From positions 1 to 6,447 of the forward strand of contig DYBN01000029.1 in NCBI GenBank assembly GCA_019418605.1: DNA of 6,447 nucleotides. The letters are read 5' to 3'. Made by a program: the position numbers and the translations under genes. The notes beneath the pieces are model-generated. The model did not search any database and was not told where the DNA came from. It was given only the letters and a program-made list of their open reading frames with translations. The stretch comes from Sutterella sp. Its GTDB lineage: Bacteria; Pseudomonadota; Gammaproteobacteria; Burkholderiales; Burkholderiaceae_F. Shown in pieces: positions 1-6,391 of this stretch. Positions within the stretch are counted from its first letter, which is position 1, and each line of letters starts with the position of its first letter.

Positions 1-1866
1 GTTTGGAACGAGGCCCTTCGGCTCGACTCGAAGCTGCGCTACCTGCAAAAGCAAGCGAAGGCCGAATGCGATATCAACGCCTTGGCGTCCTTTCTCGTCT
101 TTCAAAAAGCCCTTGGCTTGGGCTCCATGGGCTCGAGCTTTCTTGACAAGGACAACTTCCTCGGCGAGCCCGCTGCTGACGCAACGCTTGACGATTGCTG
201 CGAGGTCTTTGACTTTCTCAAGAACAACAAGGAGAGCATCCTCAAGCACCTCAACAAGCGGCTCGATGCAAGGCTCGGGGCCGATCGGGCGGCGATGGTT
301 GTCTACGACGCTGGCAACGCGTGCTTTGAGGGCGAGCCAACCAGCGAGGAGGGCGGAGAGGATAGCTCCGAGGAGGACAGCTGCCGGCACAAGGATTTTT
401 TCGAGCGCGCCCTCGAATTGGCCAATGCGCTTGCCGCTGCGGGGGAACTTGATGCTGCTTGTCGAGATGCGGACGGGGACTGGGACTTTTCCTGCTTTCC
501 CGCGGCATTCTGGGATTGCGTCGCGGATGAAAAGACCGATTTTCCGCGCATGCGCGGCCCGTTCATGGAGCACCGCACGGACCTGCCCGAGGTGTCGATC
601 GTGATGGTCTTCGACCGCCATGGCTTCCCCATGGATTTTGAGGTCTGTGACGGCAATGCTTCGCCATTCAAAACGACGCGCTCGAGCATTCAGTCCATGG
701 TCGACAAGTACGGCGTCAAGGAAGCGATAGTCGCGGCCGACGGCAGGTTGAGCTCGATGAGCACTCTCAAGATGCTCCAAGACTTGAAGCTCGATTTTGC
801 CGCTTCCCAAAAGGCTGCGCAGCTTCCCCAGGCGCTTGAGGAACAAATATTTGATCTATCGAACTATTCTCCCATCTCTCACGAGCATCCGGAAATAGGA
901 TCGTTTCTTGTTGTTCGCAATTGGGTGAAGCAAAGCCGCGGCTCAACAGCGCCCTGCACCCTTGTCGTGATCTATAGTGAAAAGCGGCGCGCCAGACAGG
1001 AGGCGATCCTCGACGCCTGGGTGCGGGTCGTGGAGCGCAAGGCGGCCGCGGGCGTCAAGTTAAAGGGGAGGGAAACGAATTGGGCGGCGCTTGCCAAAAC
1101 AAACGATGCAGCCGATCAGGAAATCCTCGGTGTGGATGAAGAAGCGCTGGCCAAAAGACGAAAACTCTGCGGCTTTTCCGCCGTGGTCGTCTCTGCGGCC
1201 AAGGATGAGCTTGGGCCTCACAATGCGTTCGCCAAAGAGCAGGAAACGCAGCAGGCCGAAAAGTCATCGCCTTCGCCTGCACCACTGCCGCCTCCGGCGA
1301 TTGACAAGAAGGCTCGATATCCTTTCTCCGTGGCTTTCAGGCATGCGGAGATCGAGAACAGCTTGAGGATCATGAAAACCAATCTCGGACTGCTTCCGAT
1401 GGACGTCCGGAACTCAGATCACATACGGGCGCAGGCGCTCGTCAATTTTCTAGCGCTGGTGCTTCTCAGGCTGGTGCAGGACAAGCTCGAGAAGCGCGGA
1501 ACGCCGCTTTCGATCAACACGATCTGCAAGGCGCTCTGCGACGCCAAGGTTGCCGCGATTTACAGCGGCAGCCAGCAGAAATACTTCTACGTGCCTGTGA
1601 GCGAGCGTCCGTCGTTGCGTGAACACAACCCGCGGGCATCCACGGAGGACCTGCTGAAGTTGCTCAAGAGTAGGGAGATTGAGCCCGCCGATTATGGAGA
1701 CGTCGTGCTGCAGGCCTGCGGCCTGAGCGAAGTCCCAGCCATTTGCAGCCGCGCCGAGCTCGCAAGAAGCTTGGGCACGCGCTTTGCGTCGGATGCGGAC
1801 GCAGTCCCCGCTTTCATCCGCGCGGTTGACGCGCTCTCGGCGGGCGCACAGCCGGCAGAGCACTGA
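1..1866 (+). CDS. IS1634-like (IS4-group) DDE transposase, 5' end outside window
   Basis: This protein would catalyse cut-and-paste movement of an insertion sequence. The frame is open from base 1 without a stop, so the true start lies upstream; the TTG at 82 is only the first start-like codon inside the window. The visible part is 621 residues, numbered here from base 1. The first catalytic Asp is probably D103 in VVYDAGN. It is followed by an HRTDLPEVSIVMVFDRHGFP stretch typical of the family. The second Asp is probably D247 in VAADGRLSS, and the Glu is probably E452 in EIENSLRIMK, which keeps the E-x6-K spacing. The segment after it (DHIRAQALVNFLALVLLRLV) is the usual IS1634-group C-terminal helix. 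Two oddities are the DGR order after the second Asp and a Pro/Ser-rich insertion at about residues 408-440, before the Glu helix. No frameshift is seen in the visible part. Transposase identity is near certain; the subfamily is likely. Confidence 0.92.
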   Translation, partial: VWNEALRLDSKLRYLQKQAKAECDINALASFLVFQKALGLGSMGSSFLDKDNFLGEPAADATLDDCCEVFDFLKNNKESILKHLNKRLDARLGADRAAMVVYDAGNACFEGEPTSEEGGEDSSEEDSCRHKDFFERALELANALAAAGELDAACRDADGDWDFSCFPAAFWDCVADEKTDFPRMRGPFMEHRTDLPEVSIVMVFDRHGFPMDFEVCDGNASPFKTTRSSIQSMVDKYGVKEAIVAADGRLSSMSTLKMLQDLKLDFAASQKAAQLPQALEEQIFDLSNYSPISHEHPEIGSFLVVRNWVKQSRGSTAPCTLVVIYSEKRRARQEAILDAWVRVVERKAAAGVKLKGRETNWAALAKTNDAADQEILGVDEEALAKRRKLCGFSAVVVSAAKDELGPHNAFAKEQETQQAEKSSPSPAPLPPPAIDKKARYPFSVAFRHAEIENSLRIMKTNLGLLPMDVRNSDHIRAQALVNFLALVLLRLVQDKLEKRGTPLSINTICKALCDAKVAAIYSGSQQKYFYVPVSERPSLREHNPRASTEDLLKLLKSREIEPADYGDVVLQACGLSEVPAICSRAELARSLGTRFASDADAVPAFIRAVDALSAGAQPAEH

Positions 1867-1874
1867 CAAATCAT

Positions 1875-1939
1875 TTTTCGCGCGCAAATGAATCGAAAAA
1901 GCAGTCGTAAAAATTTACGACCGCGTTTGCGCGCGAAAA
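1875..1939. repeat. Compound inverted repeat, 14-bp perfect arms
   Basis: The left arm TTTTCGCGCGCAAA (1875-1888) and the right arm TTTGCGCGCGAAAA (1926-1939) are perfect reverse complements. They enclose a second perfect 8-bp repeat, GTCGTAAA/TTTACGAC (1904-1911 and 1914-1921, 2-nt loop). The two are not concentric: 15 nt separate the arms on the left and 4 nt on the right. The motif CGAAAA-CAGTCG also recurs directly, at 1894-1907 (with two extra bases) and 1934-1945. No T-tract follows, so this is not a standard terminator. Its place directly behind the transposase stop suggests an IS-end recognition region or a structured 3' region. That role is inference. Confidence 0.6.
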
Positions 1940-2050
1940 CAGTCGATTGAAGGCGAAAAGAGCCGGAACGAGGGAATGCGAAGGCGGGAAAGGTTCGGTG
2001 GGCGATCAAGGCTTCACGCCGGCCGTCAATGTCGAAGAGGGGGCAATGGC

Positions 2051-2094
2051 GAAAAAAAACAAAAAAGGCCTTCGACCGACAACGGTGAAAGCCT
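2051..2094 (-). terminator. Rho-independent terminator of tRNA-Arg
   Basis: Read on the minus strand, AGGCTTTC-ACCG (from 2094) pairs with CGGT-C-GAAGGCCT across a TTGT loop, giving a 12-bp stem with one G-U pair and one bulged C. A T-rich tract broken by a single G follows (A-rich on the plus strand, 2051-2066). It lies about 33 nt beyond the CCA end of the tRNA and so ends that transcript. Confidence 0.85.
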
Positions 2095-2126
2095 CTCTTT
2101 GTCTGCGCATCGAAACGCGGAGCTTT

Positions 2127-2203
2127 TGGTGCGCCAGGCAGGATTCGAACCCACGACCCCCTGGTTCGTAGCCAGGTACTCTATCCAACTGAGCTACTGG
2201 CGC
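2127..2203 (-). tRNA. tRNA-Arg (anticodon ACG)
   Basis: The 77-nt minus-strand gene folds into a full cloverleaf. The acceptor stem GCGCCAG/CTGGCGC is perfect, the D arm contains AGCTCAGTTGGATAGAG, and the anticodon stem CCTGG/CCAGG holds the loop CTACGAA with anticodon ACG. The T loop is TTCGAAT, the discriminator base is A, and the CCA end is encoded. It reads CGN arginine codons; in bacteria A34 of this tRNA is normally deaminated to inosine by TadA. It has its own promoter and terminator, so it appears to be a single-gene unit. It sits between the transposon side (3' end) and a gene remnant (5' side). Confidence 0.98.
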
Positions 2204-2223
2204 ACTCATCTAAGCAGACCGGC

Positions 2224-2252
2224 ATTATATGCACATGAAAAATTTTTTGCAA
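2224..2252 (-). promoter_or_regulatory. sigma70-type promoter of tRNA-Arg
   Basis: On the minus strand there is TTGCAA (2247-2252), a 17-bp A/T-rich spacer and a perfect TATAAT (2224-2229), about 20 nt upstream of the mature tRNA 5' end. The bases just after the -10 box are GC-rich (GCCGGTC). Such a discriminator is typical of stable-RNA promoters under stringent control. Confidence 0.85.
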
Positions 2253-2301
2253 GCCTTTCTGCAAGACCGCAAAACGATGCCGTGCCGGCCCCTCGCCAAG
2301 A

Positions 2302-2823
2302 GTGCGCGCGTCGCGCAACGGCACGGTCACGCTTGACTGGCCCAACCGCGATGTTGCGGTGTCCATGGCGCGTCTATATTCGCGAATTCTCTTGGGCGGC
2401 AAGCCTTGTGTTGAGACGGGCAAGGACTCGTTGACCGACGTCCTTGCAAGCGGAACGCTCGAAGACATCACCGCAAGATTAAACGCCCTGATGAGCGCCG
2501 TTGACTATCAGGCCTACCCGGTGAGAACCGAGGCCGAGTGCCTGTCCTGCCTGCAGACGCTCATGATCGGCGCCGAAATGGTGCCCGGCGTAACAGCGCA
2601 CGAAGAGGCGGGGCGCAGCGCTCTTGAAGTTGACGCCGGCAATCGCCGCTGGGTGTTTGAAATCAAAGCGGCTCGCGACGGCAGGGAGGCTTTGCGGCTT
2701 CTTGATCAAGAAGTTCGTGCGCTCGAACAAAAGCGCCCTGAAGAGCCTTCCGGCAAAGAGCCCCTGATGAGGGCTGCTCTAGTGTTTGATCTCTCAAATC
2801 TCTCGTTTTTGGCTGCGGCGTGA
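2302..2823 (+). pseudogene. Orphan PDDEXK_9-like domain, remnant of an AAA-ATPase/PD-(D/E)XK (DUF1703) protein
   Basis: This ORF of at most 173 residues (first start-like codon GTG at 2302, in-frame stop at 2236) resembles only the C-terminal part of the widespread AAA-ATPase-like plus PDDEXK_9 proteins. Residues 11-28 (LDWPNRDVAVSMARLYSR) match the linker following the ATPase domain. Residues 54-70 match the LNALM...YQ helix, and residues 104-122 match the nuclease core ending in FEIK. The ATPase-like N-terminal domain, usually several hundred residues, is absent, and the sequence instead abuts the divergent tRNA promoter. In the core, the usual GRID motif reads GRSA (residues 104-107), so the catalytic Asp appears replaced by Ala107, while E120 and K122 remain. 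No good ribosome binding site or promoter is visible. It is most likely a decaying fragment. A free-standing small protein is possible but less likely. Confidence 0.65.
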
Positions 2824-2869
2824 GTTCGATGGGGCGACCCTGGCTCGAGCGCAGTGTCTGAAGGGATCG

Positions 2870-3772
2870 CTAGCGCACGCCCCGGGCAATTTCAATGGCG
2901 CGGTCGCGCATGGGGCTTGCCGTCTCTTTGTCCCAAACCATGGAAAGTTCGATGCAGGGCTCGACGTTGGTGAGCGTGACCGCAACGACCGACTCGGGCA
3001 GAAGGCAGGCAAAGTACCTGGGAACGAGCGCCAGGCCCTGTCCGCAGCTTGCGTAGGCAATCTGCTGCATGGTTGAGGTCACCTCGTGGCGCACGCGCGG
3101 GGAAAAGCCGTGCGCAAGGCACTGCGCCACAAGGCGGTCGACGTAGCGCACCGAGATGTCGCGCCCGGGAAAGACCCAGTCTTCGCCCGAAAGCTCTTCC
3201 AAGGCCACTTCGCGCCGGCTGCTGATCGGGTGGCTTTTTGAGGCGATGACAACGGGCGTCTCGCGCGACAAAACGAGCTTCCCCCACGGGGCGTTTTCAG
3301 GCTCCGGGATGTAGCCGATTGCAAGCGAGGTCGGATTTGCCTTGAGCTCGTCGGCGATGTCGCCCGAGTCGATTTCCTTGGCAAAGATCGAAAAGCCCGC
3401 CTCAAGGCTTTGGAGCCGCTCGCGAAACTTCGGCAGCCAGCTCAGCATCGCTTCGTGCACCGAGGCGACGGTGATGAGGGCGCGGTGCCCGGTCTGGATT
3501 TCCTTTACGGCAAACTCAAGCTCCTGAGCCTGCGTGACGAAGCGCTTGATTTCGGGCATGAGCGAGGCGGCCTCGATCGTGGGCTTCACTCCGCGCGGGC
3601 TTCGCTCAAGAAGCTTGATTTTGAGGCGCGCCTCGAGTTCGTCGATTTGCGCGGCCAAAGGCGGCTGCGACATGTTCAGGCGCCTTGCGGCATTGCGCAG
3701 GCTCTTTTCTTCAATGACGACGGCAAGAAGCAAAAGCTGCCGCACCAGACGGTAGTCAAAGCGGTTGAGCAT
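2870..3772 (-). CDS. LysR-family transcriptional regulator
   Basis: This 300-residue protein has the usual LysR length and layout. A winged helix-turn-helix occupies about residues 5-64, with recognition core SLRNAARRLNMSQPPLAAQI and the conserved tail LEARLKIKLLER. A linker helix follows at about 65-92, then a periplasmic-binding-protein-like effector domain (about 95-300) that includes the AYASCGQGLALVP stretch common to the family. It is divergent from a LysE-type exporter, with 173 bp between the starts, which argues that it controls that gene in response to the exported solute or a related metabolite. A perfect T-N11-A dyad lies 24 nt upstream of its ATG and would allow autoregulation. 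The ATG at 3772 begins just before the helix-turn-helix as expected, although no strong Shine-Dalgarno is seen. The ligand cannot be named from the sequence. Confidence 0.95.
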   Translation of the reverse strand: MLNRFDYRLVRQLLLLAVVIEEKSLRNAARRLNMSQPPLAAQIDELEARLKIKLLERSPRGVKPTIEAASLMPEIKRFVTQAQELEFAVKEIQTGHRALITVASVHEAMLSWLPKFRERLQSLEAGFSIFAKEIDSGDIADELKANPTSLAIGYIPEPENAPWGKLVLSRETPVVIASKSHPISSRREVALEELSGEDWVFPGRDISVRYVDRLVAQCLAHGFSPRVRHEVTSTMQQIAYASCGQGLALVPRYFACLLPESVVAVTLTNVEPCIELSMVWDKETASPMRDRAIEIARGVR

Positions 3773-3795
3773 AGGGAAAACTGCTTAAAAAAGAG

Positions 3796-3808
3796 TGGCA
3801 AGGTGCCA
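3796..3808. promoter_or_regulatory. Candidate LysR operator (T-N11-A dyad)
   Basis: TGGCA-AGG-TGCCA is a perfect 5-bp dyad with a 3-bp centre and exactly fits the T-N11-A LysR box. It lies between the divergent regulator and exporter. Its centre (3802) is about 54 bp upstream of the exporter start point predicted from the -10-like TATATT at 3844, and it lies in the regulator's own leader. This fits the known arrangement of LysR autorepression with activation of the divergent target. The function is inferred. Confidence 0.55.
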
Positions 3809-3822
3809 TAAAAATCGTATCA

Positions 3823-3849
3823 CTGACGCCCTTTGTTTTTACCTATATT
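3823..3849 (+). promoter_or_regulatory. Weak candidate promoter of the LysE-type exporter
   Basis: TATATT (3844-3849) is a good -10 candidate. The only -35-like match is CTGACG (3823-3828) at a short 15-bp spacing. A poor -35 element is common at LysR-activated promoters. On the opposite strand, TACGAT (3819-3814) could be a -10 for the regulator, but it also lacks a clear -35. Confidence 0.35.
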
Positions 3850-3857
3850 TAGCGCTG

Positions 3858-3872
3858 TGCGCAAACTGCGCA
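3858..3872. repeat. Second dyad TGCGCA-AAC-TGCGCA
   Basis: Two copies of the self-complementary hexamer TGCGCA are separated by 3 bp, close to or just after the predicted exporter start point. It could be an additional regulator contact or the base of a leader structure. No function can be assigned from the sequence. Confidence 0.4.
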
Positions 3873-3876
3873 TGAG

Positions 3877-3895
3877 GGCCGGCAGGAAGCCGGCC
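3877..3895 (+). repeat. GC-rich hairpin in the exporter leader
   Basis: GGCCGGC and GCCGGCC form a perfect 7-bp stem around the loop AGGAA, 50 nt before the exporter ATG. No T-tract follows, so it is not an obvious terminator. It could stabilise the leader or affect translation. I do not recognise a known riboswitch here. Confidence 0.5.
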
Positions 3896-3945
3896 GAAAC
3901 AAAGTAGGAGCAAGCCTTCTTGTCGCAGGGCTTTGAAAGAAGAAA

Positions 3946-4575
3946 ATGCAGGACTTCTGGATGTATCTTTTGGTCGTCGTGGTGACGTGTCTTACGCCCG
4001 GGGCGGGCGTGTTGATGACCGTGAGCAACGCCTTTCGCTACGGCAAGGCGCACGCCTTCGTCTCGCCCTTGGGCAACGCCTTCGGCGTGCTCATGATGTC
4101 GATCATTTCGGCCACGGGTTTGGGAAGCCTCATTTCGGCCACGCCCGAGGCCTTCTACGGGCTGCAGATTCTGGGCGCGCTTGTGCTCGTGTACTTTGGC
4201 TTCAAAAGCTGGCGCGCGTCAAGCCTTGACTTGAGCCGCGTCGCTGCCGCCGGGGGCCATGCGCAAAAGGAGAGCTCCATTTTCTGGGGCGCTGCCTCGC
4301 TTCAGGTCACCAACCCCATGCTGATCGTCTTTTTGCTCTCGCTGATGCCGCCCTTTATCGATCCGAAGGCCGACTACGTGAGCGCGATGGCGCTTTTAAT
4401 CGGCATCTTCGTGGGAACGTGCCTCATCGTGCACTTGGGCTACAGCTACATCGCCTGCTTTGCCGGCAGGTTCTTGAAAGGCGCCCGCTTTGGCTGGTGG
4501 TTGAACCACGTAAGCGCCGTGCTCTTTTGGTTTATCGCCGCAGGCGTCGCCGCGCGCCTCATTGAGTCGGCTTGA
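3946..4575 (+). CDS. LysE/RhtB-family amino-acid exporter
   Basis: This 209-residue inner-membrane protein has the family's usual size and hydropathy. Hydrophobic segments lie at about residues 4-22, 41-65, 69-88, 112-138, 144-173 and 185-206, consistent with about six membrane spans. The family's TPGP-type motif near the first span reads TPGAG (17-21), preceding a stretch that ends in the polar SNAFRYGKAHAF. A conserved-looking TNPM (122-125) sits in the fourth hydrophobic segment. Members export amino acids such as lysine, arginine, threonine, homoserine or leucine by proton or cation antiport; the substrate here is unknown. The divergent LysR gene is the likely regulator, as in the argP/argO arrangement. 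The ATG at 3946 is preceded by GAAAGAAG, a modest ribosome binding site. The gene appears monocistronic, since the next gene is convergent. Confidence 0.92.
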   Translation: MQDFWMYLLVVVVTCLTPGAGVLMTVSNAFRYGKAHAFVSPLGNAFGVLMMSIISATGLGSLISATPEAFYGLQILGALVLVYFGFKSWRASSLDLSRVAAAGGHAQKESSIFWGAASLQVTNPMLIVFLLSLMPPFIDPKADYVSAMALLIGIFVGTCLIVHLGYSYIACFAGRFLKGARFGWWLNHVSAVLFWFIAAGVAARLIESA

Positions 4576-4608
4576 TCGGCTCCGGAAGGAAAAGAAAGCT
4601 TGACGGCC

Positions 4609-4632
4609 GGCGGGCCTCAAAGCAAGCCCGCC
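4609..4632 (+). repeat. Hairpin downstream of the exporter gene
   Basis: GGCGGGC and GCCCGCC form a 7-bp GC stem with a 10-nt loop, 33 nt after the exporter stop. It lacks a T-tract on the plus strand, so it is at best a non-canonical terminator or a 3'-end stabilising structure. Confidence 0.45.
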
Positions 4633-4646
4633 AAAAACCGGGCATG

Positions 4647-4683
4647 AAAAAAAGGGGAGAGACCTAAACCGAGGTTTCTCCCC
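4647..4683 (-). terminator. Rho-independent terminator of gltX
   Basis: A 12-bp stem with one G-U pair (arms 4654-4665 and 4672-4683, loop of 6) is followed on the minus strand by seven T's. It lies 57 nt beyond the gltX stop codon. On the plus strand only TT follows, so it may also slow read-through from the exporter gene but would act less strongly in that direction. Confidence 0.88.
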
Positions 4684-4740
4684 TTGGCGTCTATGGGGGC
4701 GCGCTGAAAAGCCCGCGCGCCGCTATGGACAACACGCGTT

Positions 4741-6147
4741 TTACAAGCCTGCCATGGCAAGGCCTGAGCGGATGCGATCGAGCACAACGTCCTTGCCGAA
4801 GAGCTCGAGCGTCTTGTCGATCTGAGGCGTTCTGTCGGCGTTGCAGACAAGAACGCGCAGGGGGGTGGCAATGGGCCCCATCTTGATGTTCATCTCGGCC
4901 ATGACGCCCTTGATCGCCTCATAGATGGCGGGGGCCGTAAAGTCCTGCATGGGCTCAACGGCGGCAACAAAGGCCTTGAGGGCCGCGAGGTTGTCGCCCT
5001 CGAGCGCGGCCTTGACGGCCTCAACCGAGCGCTCAAGGGGCTTGTAGAAGAAAAGCGCCTGGTCGGCGAGCACTTCAAGCGTGGCCGAGCGCGACTTCAA
5101 AAGGCCGCAGACGCCCGCAAGGTCAGGGCCCCCTTCCACCGTACCGCCGCGCCGCTCGATGCGTGCGCGCACAAGGCCCGCAAGCCTTTGATCGTCGGCT
5201 TCCTTCATGTACTGCTGGTTGAGCCACTCGAACTTCTTGAAGTCAAGGCGGGCCGCCGCGCGCGAGCAGTCGCCGAGCTCAAAGACCTTGGCGAGTTCCT
5301 CACGGGAGAATTTCTCCATGTTGCCGTGGCCCCAGCCCAGGCGCGCAAGGTAGTTGAAGACCGCCTCGGGCAGAAAGCCCTGCGCTTCGTACTCCATCAC
5401 CGAGACCGAGCCGTGGCGCTTGGAAAGCTTCTGGCCGTCGGGACCGTTGATAAGCGGCAGGTGCGCAAAGACGGGCACCTCGGCGCCAAGGGCCTTGTAG
5501 AGGTTGATCTGGCGCGGGGTGTTGTTGATGTGGTCGGCACCGCGAATGACGTGGCTCACCTTCATGTCCCAGTCGTCGATCACGACGGCGAAGTTGTACG
5601 TGGGAATGCCGTCGCGCATGATGATGAGGTCGTCCAACTCCTTGTTGGAGATCGTAATGGGCCCGTAGACCGCATCGTTCCAAGACACCACGCCGTCGTC
5701 GGGGTTGCGGAAGCGAATGACGGGCTTGACGCCCTCGGGGATGGGCTTGCCCTGGCAGTTTTCAGGGCGCCAGCGTCCATCGTAGCGGGGCTTGAGGCCA
5801 GCCTTTCTCTGCGCTTCGCGCATATCATCGAGCTCTTCGGGCGTTGCGTAGCACTTGTAGGCGCGCCCGTCGGCGAGCATCTGATCGACCACTTCGCGGT
5901 AGCGCGCAAGCCGGTCCATCTGGTAGATCGGGCCCTTGTCGTAGTCGAGGTTGAGCCACTTCATCGATTCGAGAATGACGTCGACGGCGGCCTGCGTGGA
6001 GCGCTGCTGATCGGTGTCTTCGATGCGAAGCAAAAACTTGCCGCCCAAGTGGCGTGCCACGGCCCAGCAATAGATGGCCGTGCGGGCGGTTCCCAAGTGC
6101 ATCATGCCCGTGGGAGAGGGTGCAATACGCGTGCGGATTTCTTTCAT
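4741..6147 (-). CDS. gltX: Glutamyl-tRNA synthetase
   Basis: This cytoplasmic class I aminoacyl-tRNA synthetase joins glutamate to tRNA-Glu using ATP. The 468-residue length is normal. The nucleotide-binding signature PSPTG-MMHLGT (residues 10-20) is the HIGH motif, written here as HLGT. RIEDTD (41-46) follows, then the region IRGADHINNTPRQ (201-213) and the KMSKS loop as KLSKR (240-244). The rest, from about 320, forms the helical anticodon-binding domain. An open frame extends 49 codons further upstream, but the family start is MKEIRTRIAPSPTG at 6147, and the extension crosses the predicted promoter. The four zinc ligands known from the E. coli enzyme (Cys, Cys, Cys, His) correspond here to C99, A101, W126 and P128, so the zinc site is lost, as in many bacterial GluRS enzymes. 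The gene has its own promoter and terminator. Confidence 0.97.
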   Translation of the reverse strand: MKEIRTRIAPSPTGMMHLGTARTAIYCWAVARHLGGKFLLRIEDTDQQRSTQAAVDVILESMKWLNLDYDKGPIYQMDRLARYREVVDQMLADGRAYKCYATPEELDDMREAQRKAGLKPRYDGRWRPENCQGKPIPEGVKPVIRFRNPDDGVVSWNDAVYGPITISNKELDDLIIMRDGIPTYNFAVVIDDWDMKVSHVIRGADHINNTPRQINLYKALGAEVPVFAHLPLINGPDGQKLSKRHGSVSVMEYEAQGFLPEAVFNYLARLGWGHGNMEKFSREELAKVFELGDCSRAAARLDFKKFEWLNQQYMKEADDQRLAGLVRARIERRGGTVEGGPDLAGVCGLLKSRSATLEVLADQALFFYKPLERSVEAVKAALEGDNLAALKAFVAAVEPMQDFTAPAIYEAIKGVMAEMNIKMGPIATPLRVLVCNADRTPQIDKTLELFGKDVVLDRIRSGLAMAGL

Positions 6148-6229
6148 GGTGGTGCAAAAAGAGCCCGGGACGCACGATGTGGCGCGTCGGCAGCGGGCGC
6201 AGGGAATGCAGAAAAAAATTGGAGGTCCC

Positions 6230-6258
6230 ATTGTAGGACAAGGACCCGCGGCAGACAA
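6230..6258 (-). promoter_or_regulatory. sigma70-type promoter of gltX
   Basis: On the minus strand TTGTCT (6253-6258), a 17-bp spacer and TACAAT (6230-6235) form a good promoter. It implies a leader of about 75 nt before the gltX ATG at 6147. It also supports the short gltX start, because the longer open frame would begin upstream of this promoter. Confidence 0.65.
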
Positions 6259-6391
6259 AGAGGCGCCGCGCGCGAGGGGCTTCGGGCGCATCAAATTTCA
6301 GACACACGCATCCGGTTGAAGGGATTGGAGAGCATTCTGACGCGAGCCCGCAAAGTAAGTTGCCCATAGACCTTCAGGCCCAAAAAGAGGG

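Larger units (their letters stand above)
1..1950 (+). mobile_element. Insertion sequence, IS1634-like, right-hand part only
   Basis: The transposase reading frame and the non-coding tail behind it make up the right part of an insertion sequence whose left end is outside the window. The exact right boundary cannot be fixed, because the matching left terminal repeat and target duplication are not visible. I place it provisionally near 1950, just beyond the inverted-repeat cluster at 1875-1939. The element ends roughly 100-180 bp from the terminator of the tRNA-Arg unit, which it has left intact. Confidence 0.5.

Noticed and set aside
1450..1887. Minus-strand frame of 145 codons within the transposase region
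   Set aside because: It is antisense to the transposase C-terminus and has no recognisable domain or ribosome binding site.
1904..1921. GTCGTAAA/TTTACGAC hairpin as the transposase terminator
   Set aside because: The stem is A/T-rich at its loop end and is followed by CGCGTTTG rather than a T-tract, so it does not meet the usual terminator pattern. It is kept only as part of the compound repeat.
2046..2171. Possible small protein starting MAKKNKKG behind a GAGGGGG ribosome-binding-like sequence
   Set aside because: The lysine-rich start is the A-tract of the tRNA terminator read on the opposite strand, and the rest (ending CARQDSNPRPPGS) is the antisense of the tRNA, a well-known false protein.
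2006..2209. Minus-strand 67-codon frame containing PVAQLDRVPGYEPGGRGFES
   Set aside because: It is a translation of the tRNA-Arg gene and its terminator; this peptide pattern is typical of mis-annotated tRNA genes.
3410..3811. Plus-strand frame of 133 codons opposite the LysR gene
   Set aside because: It is a shadow of the LysR coding sequence, continues into the intergenic dyad region and has no family resemblance.
4741..6294. Longer gltX start 49 codons upstream (to 6294)
   Set aside because: GluRS proteins begin a few residues before the IAPSPTG motif, and the extension would cover the predicted gltX promoter.
5188..6369. Plus-strand open frame of 393 codons opposite gltX
   Set aside because: It lies antisense to a confidently identified gltX. 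Long antisense frames are expected opposite GC-rich genes, and its translation (runs of VV, AL and GR) resembles no family I recognise.
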